The notes under the pieces: model-generated
The model's input: only the letters and a program-made list of their open reading frames with translations
What the model was told of the DNA's origin: nothing
The model's database searches: none
Program-made: the position numbers and the translations under genes
Origin: an uncultured Chryseobacterium sp.
GTDB taxonomy: Bacteria; Bacteroidota; Bacteroidia; Flavobacteriales; Weeksellaceae
Direction: 5' to 3'
NCBI GenBank assembly: GCA_913778275.1
Contig: CAJYWN010000013.1
Span: forward strand, 36,262 to 100,261
DNA: 64,000 nucleotides
Shown: one piece after another, positions 45,243 to 53,588 of the stretch
Position numbering within the stretch: position 1 is the first letter of the stretch
Layout of the letters: each line of letters begins with the position of its first letter

Positions 45243-46112
45243 CTATTTCAGACTAAACTTATACACATTCCCTCCTTCTTTTCCGTCCTTTTCATCGGCA
45301 ATGAGAAGTGTTTTATCATCAAGGAAAACAACCGCTTCTTTTTGGGAATTATGGTTTAACGGCGTTTTTTGAATAACTGCTGTTTCAAAATTTTTGTCAA
45401 AAAAAGTTGAAAGCATATAAATATTTTTGTGGGTGAGTAATGCTATTTGGTTTCTGCTGTTAATGGCTGCCGAAGTAATCGCCGCATCGCTGTACCCTCC
45501 CTGAAGCTTTAATTTCGCTACAAGTTTCGCTTCAAAATCGCCTGCTTTATCAGGAACCTGGAAAACAAGAAAAGTTCCGTCGAAGCCTTTGCTTCTGTTT
45601 TTGGTGAAGAGGTAGAAATAGCCGTCCTTTTCAACGAAGGCCTCACAGTCATACAGCCAGTGGGATTTCTTGGGTGGAAATTCCGTCTGTCCTTCATAGT
45701 GGAATGTCGTGGTCTGGGTAACTTTTGTGGATTTTTGGGAAGCATCCTTCAGATCAACTTTTAAAATCGATAAATCCTGCCGGTCGTTCTCATTATTTCC
45801 AAAGTCCCCGATATAGATATTTCCCTGAGCATCTGCTGTGATATCTTCCCAATCGTGGTTTTCTGCGTTTTCAACAAGAACATCAGCGATCTGATTCCCC
45901 TGTCGGTCCAGTCCGTAAATGACGTTCTTATTCCCCTGATCTTCAATAGTCCAGATGGTATTTTTATCTTTTGACAATGCAATACCTGAAACTTCCTTAA
46001 GCTTTTTAGGCAAAGAAAATTCCTCCGTAAGAGCATCAGACTTCGGGGAATCCTGAGCTTTTGGATTGCAGCTCAATACAAGGAATGCTGATAAAACAAG
46101 AACGCGCAACAT
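45243..46112 (-). CDS. Beta-propeller-like lipoprotein of unknown function
   Basis: A 289-residue lipoprotein with lipobox LVLSC near residue 15 and a Sec-type N-terminus. The rest is beta-rich with repeated strands such as VSGIALSKDKNTIWTIEDQGN, ITADAQGNIYIGDFGNNEND and KEAVVFLDDKTLLIADEKDG. These look like a six-bladed propeller of the SdiA-regulated or esterase-like type. Ligand or activity is unknown. It is the last gene of a mazG, FUSC, lipoprotein operon with gaps of 1-2 bases, and it faces the 107-bp repeat array. Confidence 0.78.
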   Translation of the reverse strand: MLRVLVLSAFLVLSCNPKAQDSPKSDALTEEFSLPKKLKEVSGIALSKDKNTIWTIEDQGNKNVIYGLDRQGNQIADVLVENAENHDWEDITADAQGNIYIGDFGNNENDRQDLSILKVDLKDASQKSTKVTQTTTFHYEGQTEFPPKKSHWLYDCEAFVEKDGYFYLFTKNRSKGFDGTFLVFQVPDKAGDFEAKLVAKLKLQGGYSDAAITSAAINSRNQIALLTHKNIYMLSTFFDKNFETAVIQKTPLNHNSQKEAVVFLDDKTLLIADEKDGKEGGNVYKFSLK

Positions 46113-46114
46113 AT

Positions 46115-47194
46115 CTATTTTTTTAATTTTTTAAACTGAAAATAAGAGAACCTGATATTTTTCTCTAAATTATTAATAATCTGCTGATGGTGGAGAAAAA
46201 ATCCGGCCGCAAGACCAATAAGACTTCCGATAATGGTGTCTAACAGTCTTGCCTGCATCAGGATTTCCACATTATGATGGACTTCACTTGCCGTTTCGGT
46301 AAGAAGAATGGTTAACGGCGTGATGAAAATTACGGCAAGTCCATAATTCCGGACCACAAACAATTCAATAATAAATTGTAAAACGGTAATAATAACGATC
46401 ATCACGATCTTTTCCGGGTTGAATATCAAAATAATCCACGCCAGTCCGATTCCGATGAATGTTCCCAGAATCCTGTGCATATTCCGTTGTCTTACATGCT
46501 CGAAATTTCTTCCCTGGATGATGGCAACCGCGGCAATGGAAATCCAGTAGGTATTGCTAAAATGCAGCAGATGGCCGATCATTAAAGTCAGCGCCATAAA
46601 AAAACCGATGATCGTACTTTCCACAAATTTGGTATATCTTCTTTTTTTAAAGCTTCTTCTCGGTACCGCAACCACTTTGCTTTTTTCGATGAACACCGAA
46701 TACAGAAACGCAAGGGAACAGGATAATATCGCTCCCATCGCAACCAATCCGACCCGCGTGGGAATCAGTTCCGGATCGAACGGATAGGTACTCGCCATCG
46801 CCGCAACCATGATGAAGAAAAAATTTCCCGGCGGCGGAATTCTGTAGTACGAAGAGATGAAGTGCGCTAAAAAAGCAATCACCCCCAAAGACAAAGCTCC
46901 GGCATACGCATTGAAACCGAAAAATGAACTTACCGAAAATGAAAAGACAATCCCGAAGGCGCAGACGGCGAGATGAATCATCCTCTGCGTGATCGGAGCC
47001 GAAGTGAAATATAAAATCGTTAACGCTCCCAAGCTGGACAATGCCCCGTAATTCGGCTTTCCGGAAAAATATCCGATAAATAAGCAGCCGCCGACGCAGA
47101 GTGCCGCCAGAAAAGGAAAATGCCATTTTCTTTCCGTTTCCTTAAACTCCAATAAATACTGAAACCTGTGATGGATCGGGTTCTGTACTTTCAT
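46115..47194 (-). CDS. FUSC-family inner membrane protein
   Basis: A 359-residue integral membrane protein with about ten hydrophobic segments in two bundles. Examples are FPFLAALCVGGCLFIGYF, LAVCAFGIVFSFSVSSFFG and the later VESTIIGFFMALTLMIGHLLH, SIAAVAIIQGRNFEHVRQRN. The second bundle with the conserved HVRQRNMHRILGTFIGIGL segment matches the FUSC/aromatic-acid exporter type. It probably exports small aromatic or toxic compounds by family. It starts 1 base after mazG ends and is followed by the lipoprotein gene. Confidence 0.85.
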   Translation of the reverse strand: MKVQNPIHHRFQYLLEFKETERKWHFPFLAALCVGGCLFIGYFSGKPNYGALSSLGALTILYFTSAPITQRMIHLAVCAFGIVFSFSVSSFFGFNAYAGALSLGVIAFLAHFISSYYRIPPPGNFFFIMVAAMASTYPFDPELIPTRVGLVAMGAILSCSLAFLYSVFIEKSKVVAVPRRSFKKRRYTKFVESTIIGFFMALTLMIGHLLHFSNTYWISIAAVAIIQGRNFEHVRQRNMHRILGTFIGIGLAWIILIFNPEKIVMIVIITVLQFIIELFVVRNYGLAVIFITPLTILLTETASEVHHNVEILMQARLLDTIIGSLIGLAAGFFLHHQQIINNLEKNIRFSYFQFKKLKK

Positions 47195-47195
47195 A

Positions 47196-47963
47196 TTACT
47201 GCAATTGTTTTGCTTCTTCCCAAAGAATATCCATTTCTTCCAAAGACAGATCGGCCAACTTCAGGTTCTTTTCCGAAGCTAAGTTTTCCATTTTCTGAAA
47301 CCTTGAGATGAATTTAATATTGGTTCTTTCCAGTGCAGAATCCGGATTGATGCCTACAATTCTTGCATAATTGATCAGCGAGAAAAATACATCGCCCAGC
47401 TCCTGCTCTTTTTTATCTAAATCGGTTTCGTCATGAAACTCCCGGATTTCTTCATCCACCTTTTTCCAGGCGTCTTCCGCATCGTGAAATTCAAAACCGA
47501 TGCCTTTTACCTTATCCTGAATGCGATAAGCTTTTACCATGCTTGGCAAACTTTTCGGAACGCCTCCTAAAATGGATTTATTTCCCTCTTTAAGCTTTAA
47601 TTTTTCCCAGTTCTGCTTTACCTCTTCTTCATCTTTCACTTCGGTATCCCCGTAAATGTGAGGATGGCGGAAAATCAGCTTTTCATTCAAAGAATTGATG
47701 ACATCCGCGATGTCGAAACTTTCTTTCTCCGAACCGATCTTTGCATAAAAAACCAGATGCAGCAATACATCCCCCAGCTCTTTTTTGATTTCCTGTAAAT
47801 CATTCTGCAAAATCGCATCCGAAAGTTCATAAGTTTCCTCCAGCGTCAGATGGCGAAGCGATTCCAGGGTTTGTTTCCGGTCCCACGGACATTTTTCGCG
47901 CAGATCGTCCATAATATCCAATAATCTTCCGAAAGCTTCCAGTTTTTCCTGTTTGGTATTCAT
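47196..47963 (-). CDS. mazG: Nucleoside triphosphate pyrophosphohydrolase MazG
   Basis: A 255-residue house-cleaning hydrolase that cleaves NTPs and dNTPs to monophosphates. The tandem MazG fold shows EKCPWDRKQTLESLRHLTLEE with the EExxE metal motif in LTLEETYELSDAI, and a second in KVDEEIREFHDETDLDKKEQELGD. The length matches the E. coli type. A TAAATTTG box lies at 47984-47991, 21 bases upstream, making mazG the first gene of a three-gene operon. Confidence 0.93.
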   Translation of the reverse strand: MNTKQEKLEAFGRLLDIMDDLREKCPWDRKQTLESLRHLTLEETYELSDAILQNDLQEIKKELGDVLLHLVFYAKIGSEKESFDIADVINSLNEKLIFRHPHIYGDTEVKDEEEVKQNWEKLKLKEGNKSILGGVPKSLPSMVKAYRIQDKVKGIGFEFHDAEDAWKKVDEEIREFHDETDLDKKEQELGDVFFSLINYARIVGINPDSALERTNIKFISRFQKMENLASEKNLKLADLSLEEMDILWEEAKQLQ

Positions 47964-47983
47964 AGTTGAGAATTCAAGTCTTA

Positions 47984-47991
47984 CAAATTTA
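47984..47991 (-). promoter_or_regulatory. -7 box for the mazG operon
   Basis: The minus strand reads TAAATTTG here, 21 bases before the mazG ATG. No clear -33 TTTG is seen. Confidence 0.45.
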
Positions 47992-48040
47992 CGGCAAATC
48001 TTTTGATGTGCTTCCGTCTTGAAATAAAACCTAGATTAAT

Positions 48041-48405
48041 GTAACACATAAGTCGCAGAAGAATTTTAACACATTAGTCACATTAGATAAAAGGTTAAAG
48101 CTTTGTGCATATTTTAGAACACATAAGTTTTTAAAAATCTTTGATTTTTTCTCATGTGTTCTTAAAATATTTTCAATTTTATAAAAACTCTTCTGTTACG
48201 TGTGTTTTAATTCCTCTGTGAAAATCTGTGCAATCTGTGGGAGATTTTTTAACCGCAAAGTCACAAAAGATATTCAAGCTGTACAATAAGTTATTTTGCT
48301 TAATGCTTATAAGCAGACAAAAGTTTAAAAATCTTTGATTTTTTCTCATGTGTTCTAAAAATATTTTCAATCTTATAAAAAATTCTTCTGTGACTTATGT
48401 GTTAC
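48041..48405. repeat. Left copy of an inverted dispersed repeat block
   Basis: About 365 bases of non-coding repeat. Within it a sub-repeat (AAATCTTTGATTTTTTCTC and following) occurs at about 48127 and 48322, a period near 195. The block is a diverged reverse-complement copy of 55845-56225, with the same internal order and period. It fills most of the 409-base gap 47964-48372 and runs into the 3' end of the gene at 48373. Confidence 0.8.
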
Positions 48406-48948
48406 AAAGCTCAGTTGCTTTCCTGTTGAAGTCCTTTCCACGATGAGGCAGGCGGCGTCCAGCAGTTTTGTGATCTGGAGATACGGAATGATGATTTTCT
48501 TTTCTTCTTCACACCCGGAATTTCCCAGCGAGAAATACACCACCACCGACAGAAATTTATCGAAATCCCGCAAACTGCAAATTTCAAAAGCGCTCCGGAA
48601 TACCCGCACCGGTTCCCGGTATTCTTGTTCTGAAAGAGAACCCGTCATTGTTTTGGAAAAGTGGATTTCCGAAGGAGCTGTAAACTTTCCTTTCTTTGCT
48701 TTTTTCGAAATCAGATGAGAGGCCCGAACCAAAGACCGCAGCGACAGGTATAAGTGGAACACTTCGGCAGGTTCTTTCGTGATCCGGGCTTTCTTCTGTA
48801 CCGAATTGTGCATCATGGTGTTGAGCATTTCTTTGACTTCGGCCAGGTTGTTGAACTGGAAAAATACCTCCAGCAATCCTACGGCGGAATGTTTCCGCGT
48901 GCCGGACCAGAACCGGGATTCGAAGTCTGTTTTTTTCTTTTTCATCAT
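48373..48948 (-). CDS. Unknown basic protein with a repeat-derived C-terminus
   Basis: A 191-residue protein, not recognised. It is basic at the N-terminus (MMKKKKTDFESRFW), helical, with segments EVFHLYLSLRSLVRASHLI and FDKFLSVVVYFSLGN. It lacks a signal peptide and clear motifs. It is richer in G and C than its neighbours. The last ten residues (VTHKSQKNFL) and the stop are read from the dispersed repeat block 48041-48405, so the original C-terminus has probably been replaced. It could be intact and functional, or a gene altered by repeat insertion. The coding frame is otherwise long and clean. Confidence 0.6.
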   Translation of the reverse strand: MMKKKKTDFESRFWSGTRKHSAVGLLEVFFQFNNLAEVKEMLNTMMHNSVQKKARITKEPAEVFHLYLSLRSLVRASHLISKKAKKGKFTAPSEIHFSKTMTGSLSEQEYREPVRVFRSAFEICSLRDFDKFLSVVVYFSLGNSGCEEEKKIIIPYLQITKLLDAACLIVERTSTGKQLSFVTHKSQKNFL

Positions 48949-49218
48949 TTTAATTATCCGTTATTAAGCATCATACTTTTTAACGCAGCAAAGAACTCAG
49001 AGATTTTAATTTGAAGGTCGTTCAAAAAAATATTCGCGTACTGAGCATGCCGGAGGCGGCCTGCCTTTTGGCAGACCATTACCGGATGTACAAACAACAA
49101 TCATCTCGCTGCTGTATGCAGACCATGTACTTTTTAAATTCCTTTCGGGATGAAAATAATTTGGAAAATTGAAAGAAAGCCAGTACTTTTAAGGAGTGAG
49201 TTTTAGCGTACTTCGGCT

Positions 49219-49238
49219 TTCCTTTATGCATAAAGGAA
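49219..49238. other. Perfect 20-bp palindrome in a 616-base non-coding gap
   Basis: Bases 49219-49238 are an exact palindrome centred on ATGCAT. The gap 48949-49564 contains no convincing gene: the only frame over 60 residues (minus strand 49079-49285) has poor composition. It also has a CTGCC/GGCAG hairpin near 49068 and GC-rich patches unlike the surrounding AT-rich spacers. It may be a mobile or cassette remnant. Confidence 0.5.
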
Positions 49239-49523
49239 TTTCGGAGGGGTGGTTTTTTGGTAAAGCTGTACCCGATTTGCCGCATTGGCGGGCAGTTTCG
49301 GTAGCGCGCTGTTATGATGTTGCAGCACGGTTCCGTTTATTCCGGCGGTACTGAAAACAGCAGGGTTGGGATTTTCTTTCTCATCATCTGTGTATTATAA
49401 AATTTTTATCTGAAACCTACCCAAAGACCACATTTTGCCGACGTTGCTGGCTTACTATGCGTCTTTTGAATGGGTCTTTCGAGGCTGATTGTTAATTCGT
49501 TGATACAAATGTAAAAAATAATT

Positions 49524-49555
49524 TTTGAAACACCCAACATATTGGGTTATTTTTT
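49524..49555 (+). promoter_or_regulatory. XRE gene promoter with operator-like palindrome
   Basis: A -33 TTTG (49524-49527) and a -7-like TATTTTTT (49548-49555) are 20 bases apart. The spacer contains the perfect palindrome ACCCAA-CATA-TTGGGT (49532-49547). The layout suggests autorepression by the XRE protein encoded at 49565. Confidence 0.6.
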
Positions 49556-49564
49556 TAAATAAAT

Positions 49565-49912
49565 ATGGAAAATATATTTTCTTTCGAAACTACCGGATTT
49601 GATTTTGAATTTATAAATCATGTGAGAAAAATCCGTACAACGAAGAAACTTAGCGCAGAACAGCTAAGTCTAAAAATGGGCGTAGCAAAAAGTTTCGTTA
49701 ATAATGTAGAATCCTATACGCAACGTCACAAATATTCTACCCGCCACATTTCGTTGTTGGCAAAAGCTTTTGGCTACAAAAATATTTCCGAACTGATGGA
49801 TTTCCCTACTCCGCAACATGACCGCATAAAAGTTACCGTGAAACAGATTTATAATGAAAGCGGAACGAAGGTGATGGAAAGTGAGGTGGTGGGAATTGAG
49901 GGGATTGAATAA
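49565..49912 (+). CDS. XRE-family HTH transcriptional regulator
   Basis: A 115-residue DNA-binding protein. A Cro/C1-type helix-turn-helix lies in residues about 18-66: IRTTKKLSAEQLSLKMGVAK, then SFVNNVESYTQRHKYS and LLAKAFGYKNISELM. The C-terminal 45 residues are a short charged extension. It starts 10 bases after a promoter whose spacer holds a palindrome. It is convergent with the restriction-modification operon, separated by a terminator. It could be a restriction controller (C protein) by proximity, but no matching palindrome was seen upstream of the operon. Confidence 0.85.
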   Translation: MENIFSFETTGFDFEFINHVRKIRTTKKLSAEQLSLKMGVAKSFVNNVESYTQRHKYSTRHISLLAKAFGYKNISELMDFPTPQHDRIKVTVKQIYNESGTKVMESEVVGIEGIE

Positions 49913-49914
49913 AA

Positions 49915-49936
49915 AACTCCTGAGTTTTCAGGAGTT
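49915..49936. terminator. Terminator between XRE gene and restriction operon
   Basis: AACTCCTGA (49915-49923) pairs with TCAGGAGTT (49928-49936) over 9 bp. It follows the XRE stop by 3 bases; sequence beyond is T-rich on the plus strand. Confidence 0.75.
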
Positions 49937-50022
49937 GTAGTTATTTACATAGACCAACAAAGCTGGGTTGTATAATATCCCATTGCAAATGTTCATTAAT
50001 ACTTGCACAATTTAGCTCTATT

Positions 50023-50721
50023 CTATTTAAATAGTTTAAGTTGTTTTACTTGTTCATTTGTCTGCTCTGGTAATATTAATGAAAATACATCTAAATCATT
50101 TGTATGGATGGCACTTTCTGGAACAACTTCTTTTATCTTATTTAATGAACTTAAATAATAGGTTTCACTAATTTCGCAAGCTGTTAAACTAAGTCCAGCA
50201 TTGTAGCAAGCTATAGCAATTGTACCACTTCCTAAATGTGTATCTAAGATCTTATCATTTTGTTTAGCATACATTTTCAAAAGCCATTCATAAAGTTCAA
50301 TAGGCTTTTGTGTCGGGTGAATTTTATTTCTGTTTTTTCTTACACTAAACCTAAAAATTTTAGAAGGCTTATCTATTGATGACCAAGCCATTTCAGCCAT
50401 TGAAAAATTATTTAATGTTTCAGGTTGGTTTTTATCCCAAATAATAAATCCTTTATTATATTCACTCCTTAGCCAAAGTTGACCGAAATAATTTCCTCCC
50501 CAAATAATCTGATTTTTTGAAACTCTAAATAACTCATTAAAATATTCATCATCAGGTTTTACGTCCCATTGACTATATTCGTCCATATTAAATTTATGGT
50601 CTCCGCCTCGTTTTGTTTTGTTTAAAATTCCATAAGGTGGGTCAACTATGGCAAGGTCAAAATAGTTGTCGGGATACCTTGCCATTAATTCCATATTATT
50701 TTCTTTTGTAATTGTAATCAT
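50023..50721 (-). CDS. DNA amino-methyltransferase (N6A or N4C, beta-class order)
   Basis: A 232-residue site-specific DNA methyltransferase. The catalytic motif IV, DPPY, is at residues 27-30. The SAM-binding motif DTHLGSGT at 160-167 lies after it, giving the beta-class motif order. The block NKIHPTQKPIELYEWLLKMY is typical. DPPY suggests N6-adenine more than N4-cytosine, but this is not decisive. It is the last gene of the operon after the C5 methyltransferase and nuclease, 8 bases after the nuclease stop. With the C5 enzyme it could protect the two strands of an asymmetric site. Confidence 0.9.
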   Translation of the reverse strand: MITITKENNMELMARYPDNYFDLAIVDPPYGILNKTKRGGDHKFNMDEYSQWDVKPDDEYFNELFRVSKNQIIWGGNYFGQLWLRSEYNKGFIIWDKNQPETLNNFSMAEMAWSSIDKPSKIFRFSVRKNRNKIHPTQKPIELYEWLLKMYAKQNDKILDTHLGSGTIAIACYNAGLSLTACEISETYYLSSLNKIKEVVPESAIHTNDLDVFSLILPEQTNEQVKQLKLFK

Positions 50722-50729
50722 AGCAGGTT

Positions 50730-52187
50730 TTATTTTTGTGTTGCGAACCTTGAAATCGTTAGATCCGAAATGTATTTACTAATGTCTTTTCCAAGATTAT
50801 TGACGATGATACTGTCAAAATCCTCGTAGTCTATTTCTCTTATGTCGTTGTCAATAAAGTTGTACAGATATTCCGAAAAAGTATTTGCACGAATAATTAC
50901 GATTGGACTTGTGCGAATATCTTGAAGCACGGCAGGAACGTATCTTGGTGTTACAACGATAGTGTAAGCACCACCAATTTTTTCTCTGTGTCCTGCTAGT
51001 CTTCCTGCGTTTACGCCTGAAAGTTTGTTTTTAGTTGATTTGGCTTCAACAGTAAATTTTTTCTTTCTCGGAATGTATAAACACTCTAAATCGGTGTTTC
51101 CTGCTCCGCTAATTTTGTTTGCTTCAATGTTGTAGAACATATTGAAACCGTCTGCCAAAGCATCTTCAAAGAGATATGCTTCTGCTCCGTCATTGTTATT
51201 TGCGTACTGCTCAATAAGTTTTGGAAGGTTAAGCAATTCGAATTTGAAGTCGTCAACAGCTTCACCAATTTCAACCAAAAGTATTTTCGGATAGAAACTG
51301 TAAATCTCTTTTACAACATCTAATTTTAAACGTTCGGGGTCGTTGAGTAATAGAGGTTTTTCTAAAAACGAATATTCAACTTCTAATTGTTCAACTAATT
51401 TTTTTAGATTTTCGGGTATTGAAACTTCATTTCGCGTTATTTTTCTTAGAGTAGGATGCTTCGTAGAGTCCCCGTGTTGTAGTTTACAAATTACATTACC
51501 TTCTTTCTTAACCAATACTCCTGCCAGTTCCAAAAATTTAGAATGGTAATAATCCCATTCGTAAGCAGAGTTTACATATGCGTGCCTGTCTTCTTGAAAT
51601 TTTTGAGCAAGTTCTTCATCAGAAAGTTTGCGTAATGTCAACAACTCACTTACCAATTCTTTGTATGTTGTTTTGTTTGCTTCTTTCAGAAAAACAACCG
51701 AATAAGCAACTTCAAAAGCGTAAAGCTTATATGAGAGTTTTGACTCTGAAAGCAATTTATAAATGAGACGAAATGGATAAAGCTGAAATTCATTATCTGT
51801 TCCACTGTGAGGGTGTTGATATTGAATAGCCCAAAGCATTGCGAGAAATATTTTAGCTGTTTTTTCTTTGTCTTCAACGTGTTTCAAAAACAAGTTGCCA
51901 AGCGGACTAAATAAAAATCTATCTTGTTCATCAACTTTAGCTTGATAGCCAAACATAAAGTACGAAAGCTGATTAATTTTGTGATTTATCGCATCTAAAG
52001 GTAAGTTGGGATTTCTTTCGTTATACAATCCCAATTCACGCAACTTTAAATTTAACTGTGTTTTTTCGTCTGTTGAAATTCCTGTTTTTGTATAAGACTT
52101 TAAAAATTCAGCAACCACACAAAGTTTATCAAAATCACTTGTGTGTCGATATAAAATCCATTTTTTACTATCAATTCTTAAAGTCAT
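50730..52187 (-). CDS. PD-(D/E)XK-type restriction endonuclease candidate
   Basis: A 485-residue protein between two methyltransferases. The nuclease-like core is D366 in NTDLECLY, followed by E381-x-K383 in FTVEAKSTK, the spacing expected for PD-(D/E)XK. After that come RLAGHREKIGGAYTIVVTPRYVP and a helical end. The N-terminal 300 residues, helical with no known motif, may bind DNA. The recognition site and family cannot be named. It begins 1 base after the C5 methyltransferase stop. Confidence 0.75.
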   Translation of the reverse strand: MTLRIDSKKWILYRHTSDFDKLCVVAEFLKSYTKTGISTDEKTQLNLKLRELGLYNERNPNLPLDAINHKINQLSYFMFGYQAKVDEQDRFLFSPLGNLFLKHVEDKEKTAKIFLAMLWAIQYQHPHSGTDNEFQLYPFRLIYKLLSESKLSYKLYAFEVAYSVVFLKEANKTTYKELVSELLTLRKLSDEELAQKFQEDRHAYVNSAYEWDYYHSKFLELAGVLVKKEGNVICKLQHGDSTKHPTLRKITRNEVSIPENLKKLVEQLEVEYSFLEKPLLLNDPERLKLDVVKEIYSFYPKILLVEIGEAVDDFKFELLNLPKLIEQYANNNDGAEAYLFEDALADGFNMFYNIEANKISGAGNTDLECLYIPRKKKFTVEAKSTKNKLSGVNAGRLAGHREKIGGAYTIVVTPRYVPAVLQDIRTSPIVIIRANTFSEYLYNFIDNDIREIDYEDFDSIIVNNLGKDISKYISDLTISRFATQK

Positions 52188-52188
52188 A

Positions 52189-53244
52189 TTATCTGTTTAT
52201 TTGGGCAACAATGTTCTTAATGAGCAATGGCGGAATACATTCGCCAATACATTTTCTGATAAGCAATTCGGGGGTATTGTCGGGGATATTCCAATCTTGA
52301 GGCAAAGACGACAACAACATCAATTCTAATGGTGTCAAAACTCTTGCATCAGAATAAGTCCCGTTTTTCAATTTTCTACCTGGATGCACGTTCAATTGCG
52401 AGCTGATTGCATCGTTACGCATTGTAATTGTCGGTGCAGGTTCGTCCCAATTAATTCTTCTGTACGATGTATTGTAACTTTTAATTTTTTCACCATTTGG
52501 TTTTACTGGAAAATATTTTTTGTTTTCAAACGCAGTTTGTCCTGTTGGTGTGTGTTTCATCCATTGAACGTGACTCTCCGAATGTTTTCGAGCAAAGTGC
52601 CATTTCACATTTGATCTTTGTCCTGCTTCAATACTTGGCAAAAAACCAATTTTTTCTTCTACGGTTATTTGCTTTTCAGATTTTGTAGGTTGTCCCCATT
52701 TTTTACCTTTTCGATACAATTTTATAATTGCTCTTGTTCGTCTTTGAGCAACACCAAATTCAGCCGCATCATAAACATTTGCTTCAATGTTATATTCTTT
52801 GCCAAAAAGAAGATTTAAAATTTCAACTACTTTTAATTGTTGATTTTTATAAGGCAAAACCAATTTGAAAAATGTCGGAACATTTTCAATCAACACAAAG
52901 TCTGGCGACTTTAGTTTAATAAAATCAATAATTTTGAAAACAAGATAATTTCTTTCGTCATTGAGCATTTGTTCAACATTTCTGTTTTTTCCTGCAACGC
53001 TCATTCCTTGGCAAGGCGGTGAAGCAATCAGAAAGTCTAATTTTTCAGGAGTATTTTTTACGAGTGTTTTAAAAACATTTTCGTCTAAAATGCTTCCTGC
53101 AATCATTTTAGAATTGGGATATAATGCCTGATATAATTCGGCTCTTTCCTGAACCAATTCATTAGCAGCGATAATATTAATTCCTACTTCTTCAAAATAA
53201 GTCTCTGCTATGCCAGCACTTGAAAATAATGATGCCCCTATCAT
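52189..53244 (-). CDS. DNA (cytosine-5) methyltransferase
   Basis: A 351-residue C5 DNA methyltransferase. Motif I is seen as SLFSSAGIAETYFEEVGIN, a slightly divergent FxGxG. The catalytic cysteine C78 is in ASPPCQGMSVAGKN, and VLIENVPTFF is motif VI. RRINWDEPAPTITMRN and RVLTPLELMLLSSLPQDW are late motifs. A target-recognition region lies between. It is the first gene of the restriction operon. A TAACTTTA box lies just upstream of the ATG at 53244, with a perfect palindrome AAGTATACTT at 53255-53264. Confidence 0.92.
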   Translation of the reverse strand: MIGASLFSSAGIAETYFEEVGINIIAANELVQERAELYQALYPNSKMIAGSILDENVFKTLVKNTPEKLDFLIASPPCQGMSVAGKNRNVEQMLNDERNYLVFKIIDFIKLKSPDFVLIENVPTFFKLVLPYKNQQLKVVEILNLLFGKEYNIEANVYDAAEFGVAQRRTRAIIKLYRKGKKWGQPTKSEKQITVEEKIGFLPSIEAGQRSNVKWHFARKHSESHVQWMKHTPTGQTAFENKKYFPVKPNGEKIKSYNTSYRRINWDEPAPTITMRNDAISSQLNVHPGRKLKNGTYSDARVLTPLELMLLSSLPQDWNIPDNTPELLIRKCIGECIPPLLIKNIVAQINR

Positions 53245-53254
53245 AGTTAAAGTT

Positions 53255-53264
53255 AAGTATACTT
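53255..53264. promoter_or_regulatory. Palindrome upstream of the restriction operon
   Basis: AAGTATACTT is a perfect 10-bp palindrome 10 bases before the C5 methyltransferase start. It could be a control site. The rest of the 344-base gap 53245-53588 is AT-rich with no gene apparent, apart from a terminator hairpin. Confidence 0.3.
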
Positions 53265-53534
53265 GTTGTGGTTTTTAATACGAATATTGCTTAAACTATT
53301 TGCCAATTGTTTGTATAATATCCTTGAAATTTATTTTTTGACATTTTAGGCAAAACTAATGAAACATTTTTGTTTACTAAAGTTTTTAGTAAAAATTCAG
53401 CTAACCTTATTGAATACCTAATTTTTATTATCGAACACATGGTTGTAAGTTAACGAAACTTTTTTATTTTTATAGATTTGACTACTTATAATATCACCAT
53501 TAATCTATAATTCATCATAAAATATTAGTTCCAA

Positions 53535-53562
53535 CAAAAAACCTCATCAAATCTGATGAGGT
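53535..53562 (-). terminator. Terminator of the DUF5606 gene
   Basis: ACCTCATCA (53541-53549) pairs with 53554-53562 over 9 bp with a 4-base loop. On the minus strand the hairpin is followed by a T-run. Confidence 0.85.
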
Positions 53563-53588
53563 CTATATTTTAAAGTAAGATAACTTAA

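Noticed and set aside
49079..49285. 68-residue minus-strand reading frame in the gap before the XRE gene
   Set aside because: Its composition is poor for a real protein, no promoter or neighbour supports it, and it lies in a region with palindromes. I treat it as non-coding.
49565..49912. XRE protein as the restriction controller (C protein)
   Set aside because: It is convergent with the operon, a terminator separates them, and its operator-like palindrome is not repeated upstream of the C5 methyltransferase gene. Possible but not supported.
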